A stretch of DNA of 64,000 nt, taken from positions 62,001 to 126,000 of the forward strand of contig JAJTUQ010000002.1 of NCBI GenBank assembly GCA_021399445.1. Reading direction: 5' to 3'. Shown in pieces: positions 60,421 to 64,000 of this stretch. The position numbers and the translations under genes were made by a program. Within the stretch, counting starts at the first letter, position 1, and every line of letters begins with the position of its first letter. This DNA is from Xylogone sp. PMI_703. Lineage: Eukaryota; Ascomycota; Leotiomycetes. A model generated the notes under the pieces. That model saw only the letters and a list, made by a program, of their open reading frames with translations. It did not search any database and was not told where the DNA came from.

Positions 60421-61705
60421 GATGGCTTCGGAGACGCTTGGTGCGCCGGGTCCTAAAACTGGTGAATTGGTACTGCTGGAGGCAGATTCAAGAAGCTCGC
60501 GTCAGGTCGAGGTTTCGATTAAAAGTTCGGCCGCGCCTCAGGCTTCTATGGGCAACTTCTGGCGATGCGAGCTTTCCAGTTTAGGGCATGTCCTCCCGAC
60601 ATAGGCGCAACAAGCTTTCAATCCCTCATTCCGCCTCCCCACACAGTCCCCAGAATTAAGCTTCAATCATCTCCGAGGTGCTCACCACGGTTTACGGAGT
60701 ACAGTATTCCGGTGAAACCAATTGCAGCTAAGGGTCAAAGACTGACAAGAAACGCTCTGGAATCGGAAATGTTTCCACCCTCAAGAACGACCAACATACC
60801 TTATCCTTAGCAGATAGCAATACCAAATTATCACCATGTCTTTGTTCCTGCATTTCTACCTTCGTCCTTGACTTGGGAGATGCGGTAAGAACGATTCCGG
60901 CAATTTGCTCTGGAGGCTTCTGCTTGGAAGCCATTAGTACCTTGTCCATTCCAGTCTGGAGGTTTCATCCCTTTCAGCATCTTGCAGAGTCAAGCGAGTC
61001 AAGGTAGCATTCGATTGCGAAAATGACAATCCAACCACAAATTGACGTTCGAAAAGCGCAAGACAAAAGCAATTAAAGGTGGATTCTCTCCCCCCGCGTG
61101 ATCATCTTCGTGGGAATTTTCGCCGTAACTTCCCATCCGTGCTATCGCAGCAGAGTCTCCACAGCAGACACTTTACAGAACCGTACGACTCTCGGTGTTC
61201 CACCATGGCAGAATTCCGCCCTCAGCTATCTCCGAGCTGTTCACGGAGTACCGATATGGGGTCTCCACTGCAGTAGCTTGCCACCCACGGGGAAATTTGC
61301 CCTGGGGTTTGACGCGATCAGACCCTCCGCAGCGCCAGCCGCCGCCAACAGTTGGCTCTGAAGCTTGTTTGTTACAGCGATGTGCACTGCATCTTTCCTC
61401 ACACGGTGAAGTCTCGCTATGTTAGTCGCCGCCAGCTTGTTGGTTTCGGTTGCTGTCATGGGAAAGAAATCGACAGATCATGGAGGGGATGTGGTCATAC
61501 ATGTGCGCTCTCCGATCATCGCTGGACCTACCCTGGGGTCTTGGTCCCCACGGTTGCAGTGAGTACAAGTACGATGTGTTGCGCAAGAAAAACATAATAG
61601 TTCGTCGAGCCCCTTCGGATTTATCATCTGTTGCTGCGAAGAGTGCTCCCTTCTGCCTCATCTATCTACCCATCAGCGGCTTCAGATAATTGGCAGCAAC
61701 GAATC
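60421..61705. other. Intergenic, possible small minus-strand exon
   Basis: On the minus strand 60,949-60,800 encodes MDKVLMASKQKPPEQIAGIV and onward, ending at a GT donor-like site; it might be an exon of a short gene, but I could not complete a model. The rest is promoter of the transporter gene. A TACGGAGTACAGTA motif occurs near 60,695. Confidence 0.3.
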
Positions 61706-63496
61706 ATGGGCGTCTTCTCGAAATTTGGGAAGGCAGCGCCTTCAACGGCCACAGATGCCCCGGCCATAGCAAGGGCCGCACAGCTAAACTCAGAGAAGGC
61801 TACGGAGTCGCAGCTTGAGCGTGGTCCCAACCCCAACCCCAATCTCAATGCTGTCCACATTACACCTGAGATGGAGGCACGTGTCGTGCGCAAGTTGGAT
61901 ACGCGCCTCGTTCCTCTTGTTATGGGACTTTGTATGTGTTCCCATCTTTTCAAATTGTTGTTCCAGAAATTGACTATGGTAAATCAGACCTACTGTCTTA
62001 CTTGGATCGATCTAACATCGGGTGAGCCACTCACGATTGGTAAAGAATCAAGAGCAGGCACTTACTGATATTCCAAAACAGAAATGCCAAAATTGCCGGC
62101 ATGCAACAACAACTTAACCTTTCCAGTGGTGATTATGACTGGTTGCTAACTATATTTTATATCGCCTATATCGTCTTCGAGTGGTTCGCACTTATGTGGA
62201 AAGTTGTTCCTCCCCATATCTGGGCTACTTTCTGCGTTGTTGGCTGGGGCGTGGTTGCAACTCTTCAAGCTGCTACCTATTCTTTCAGTGGAATGATGGC
62301 CGCTCGGTTCTTCCTGGGATTCTTCGAGGCCGGATTTGGACCTGGTATACCATACCTCCTCTCGTTCTTCTATCTGAGACATGAGGTGGGTTTGAGAATT
62401 GGCTTTTTCCTCTCTGCCGCGCCGCTCGCGACATGTTTTGCTGGCGCATTGGCATACGGTATTACCTCTGGTTCAGGACACCCCGTTGCGAATTGGAGAC
62501 TCTTGTTTATGGTTGAAGGATTGCCTACTTTTGTCATGGGAATCGCAACCTGGTTCCTTATGCCTGATAGTGCCAACACTGCCAGGTTCTTCACCGAGGA
62601 GGAGAAGATTGTAGCAAGAGCTCGAGGAGTGAGACAGGTTGGTGATGAGGAGGCCCATCGATGGGGCCATGTCAGATGGAAGGATATTGGCGCTGCATTG
62701 TTGGATCTGAAGGTATGAATATTGCTCCCTTTCTTTTATTTCAGGTTCATTCTCATTACCAATTCATTTCTTCAACCCGATTATAATCTATTCACAAACT
62801 GACAAAATATCCTTACAGAACTGGCTCACAGCCCTAATGTACTTCTCCTGCAACGTCTCCTTTGCCTCTCTTCCAGTGTTCCTCCCAACTATCATCTCTG
62901 AAATGGGTTTCGACCCTATTCAATCCCAAGGTCTCTCCGCCCCGCCTTACTTCATCTCATTCCTAGTCGTCATTGGCTCTACATATGTTGCAGACCGGAG
63001 TCGCCAGCGTGGTCTCACAATTATGATTCTCTCCATCATCGGCGCAGTTGGCTACATCATGTGTGCCACCACATCCAGCACCGGTCCACGCTATGCAGGT
63101 GTCTATCTTGCTGCCGGCGGTATCTTCCCTTCCATCAGTAACATCCTCCCATGGGTTCTGAACAACCAGGGAAGTGATACCAAGAGAGGTACCGGCATTG
63201 CAATCCTGAATATAGTCGGCCAATGCGGTCCGTTGCTGGGCACACATATCTACCCTGCTCACCAGGGACCGTTCTATCGCGAGGGAATGTGGATCTGTGC
63301 TGCGTTCATGTTATTCAATGGCTTCTTGGCATTCTCATTGCGCACATTGTTGGTTTGGGAGAATAAGCGACTGGATGCTAAGTATGGTCCTGTGACAAGT
63401 GGTATTACCGATAATGGAGATGAAAAGGTTGAAGGAGGTGGAGCGGTGGGTGTAGGAGATGAGAATGATGGACCGAGGCTTAGATATATCCTGTAA
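61706..63496 (+). CDS. MFS transporter, anion:cation symporter (allantoate/nicotinate permease) family
   Basis: Four exons (61,706-61,931; 61,988-62,021; 62,082-62,712; 62,819-63,496) join in phase to 522 residues. The 34-nt second exon completes the first-helix motif YLLSYLDRSNIGNAKIAGM, strong evidence for these splice sites. Then follow the ACS-family segments: MMAARFFLGFFEAGFGPGIPYLLSFFY, the loop LRHEVGLRIG, and the second half with GSTYVADRSRQRG and PWVLNNQGSDTKRGTGIAI. Twelve membrane helices are expected, in the plasma membrane. The family takes up organic anions, vitamins and amides; the substrate here is unknown. Its C-terminal tail is Gly/Glu-rich. The start at the ATG 61,706 was chosen over an upstream open extension. 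Confidence 0.92.
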
Positions 63497-63801
63497 TTGA
63501 ATATCATGCGTTCATACTTGGAACAGGTAGAACAGACTTCAAAGGCTTGTAAAAGCTGATTTGAACTACGAAAAGCTAAAAATATAGACATACAAATTGA
63601 TGAGTACTTGCCAAACGAGAGGGATAGGCTAATACAGTGAGAGCAGGCATCATAAGTGTTGCTAATCAAGACGACCAAGCGAAAGAAAAAGCGCAAAGAA
63701 TATCAAAAACAAGCAAAACGGAATCATAAAAGTACAGCGCATCCCATTGTTCCCCAGAAGGGAAAAGAGAATGTCATATATCGATACCCAATCTTCCCAA
63801 C
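63497..63801. other. Intergenic between convergent genes
   Basis: About 300 nt between the transporter and the last gene's stop codon. No gene. Confidence 0.5.
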
Positions 63802-64000
63802 TTAAACCGTAGTCGTAGCAATATTCTCCGTTCCCGTCTGCGTCATCCCATTAGGATTGGGATCCGCAAAGTTCTTCCCACCCAATGCACCACTTGTAGT
63901 AGGTGCATCCGTAGGAACCCTCGTAGGCTCGATGCCCTCTGTAGTCACCTGGTTCCCGCCCCCAGCAACATTCTGGCCCCTTGCCGCACTGCCCTCGCTC
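63802..64000 (-). CDS. C-terminal end of an unidentified protein (cut by window)
   Basis: An open frame from the window edge to a TAA at 63,802 codes for about 65 Gly/Thr/Asn-rich residues (NFADPNPNGMTQTG, TTTV at the end). Composition and clean frame suggest the disordered tail of a real gene. Family not recognised. Confidence 0.5.
   Translation of the reverse strand, partial: SEGSAARGQNVAGGGNQVTTEGIEPTRVPTDAPTTSGALGGKNFADPNPNGMTQTGTENIATTTV

Noticed and set aside
61631..61705. An upstream extension of the MFS transporter start
   Set aside because: The extra 25 codons have no transporter character and the ATG at 61,706 fits the family's usual N-terminus.

Overview
The window looks like chromosomal DNA from a filamentous ascomycete (Pezizomycotina; a Leotiomycete is my guess from gene style, not shown). 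Reasons: short spliceosomal introns of about 46-106 nt with GT..AG ends, HET-domain genes, Zn2Cys6 regulators, an acid sphingomyelinase-like protein, a GPI-anchored Ser-rich protein, MFS and FAD monooxygenase genes, and a Ty1/copia element with RIP-like stop codons. Genes are spaced by long AT-rich intergenic stretches.

Layout. 1-5.5 kb: a divergent pair, a nucleotidyltransferase-HAD protein (cut by the window edge) and a Golgi nucleotide-sugar transporter fused to a large lumenal domain that may be a glycosyltransferase; together they suggest a glycan pathway. 6.8-21.7 kb: purple acid phosphatase, HET protein, acid sphingomyelinase-like protein, Zn2Cys6 regulator, FAD monooxygenase. 24.4-30.9 kb: GPI-anchored wall protein, a repeat/transposon-relic zone, a cupin and a fungal-specific regulator. 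33.3-40.6 kb: ankyrin protein, unusual zinc-cluster protein, and a HET-TPR-repeat protein of about 1009 residues. 44.9-50 kb: a long conserved fungal protein with disordered ends and a fatty-acid-hydroxylase-type protein. 50.1-59 kb: an accessory block. 59.6-64 kb: a frameshifted KIN17-like gene, an MFS anion:cation symporter, and the C-terminal end of a further gene.

The most unusual structure is a family of modules that are each exactly 45 nt long. Both ends are conserved (GCCGAG at the 5' end, GCAACGA at the 3' end), the middle is variable, and the gaps between modules vary. I count 24: fourteen in one same-strand array (50,169-51,315), four in the opposite orientation 24 kb away (25,854-26,103), and six more in mixed orientation around a retrotransposon. 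The Ty1/copia element (51,834-58,207) has inserted among them. It has two LTRs that read as identical, a 5-bp target duplication, and one continuous pol frame broken only by stop codons.

All exon boundaries were inferred by eye from splice signals and reading-frame continuity; no alignments or searches were run.
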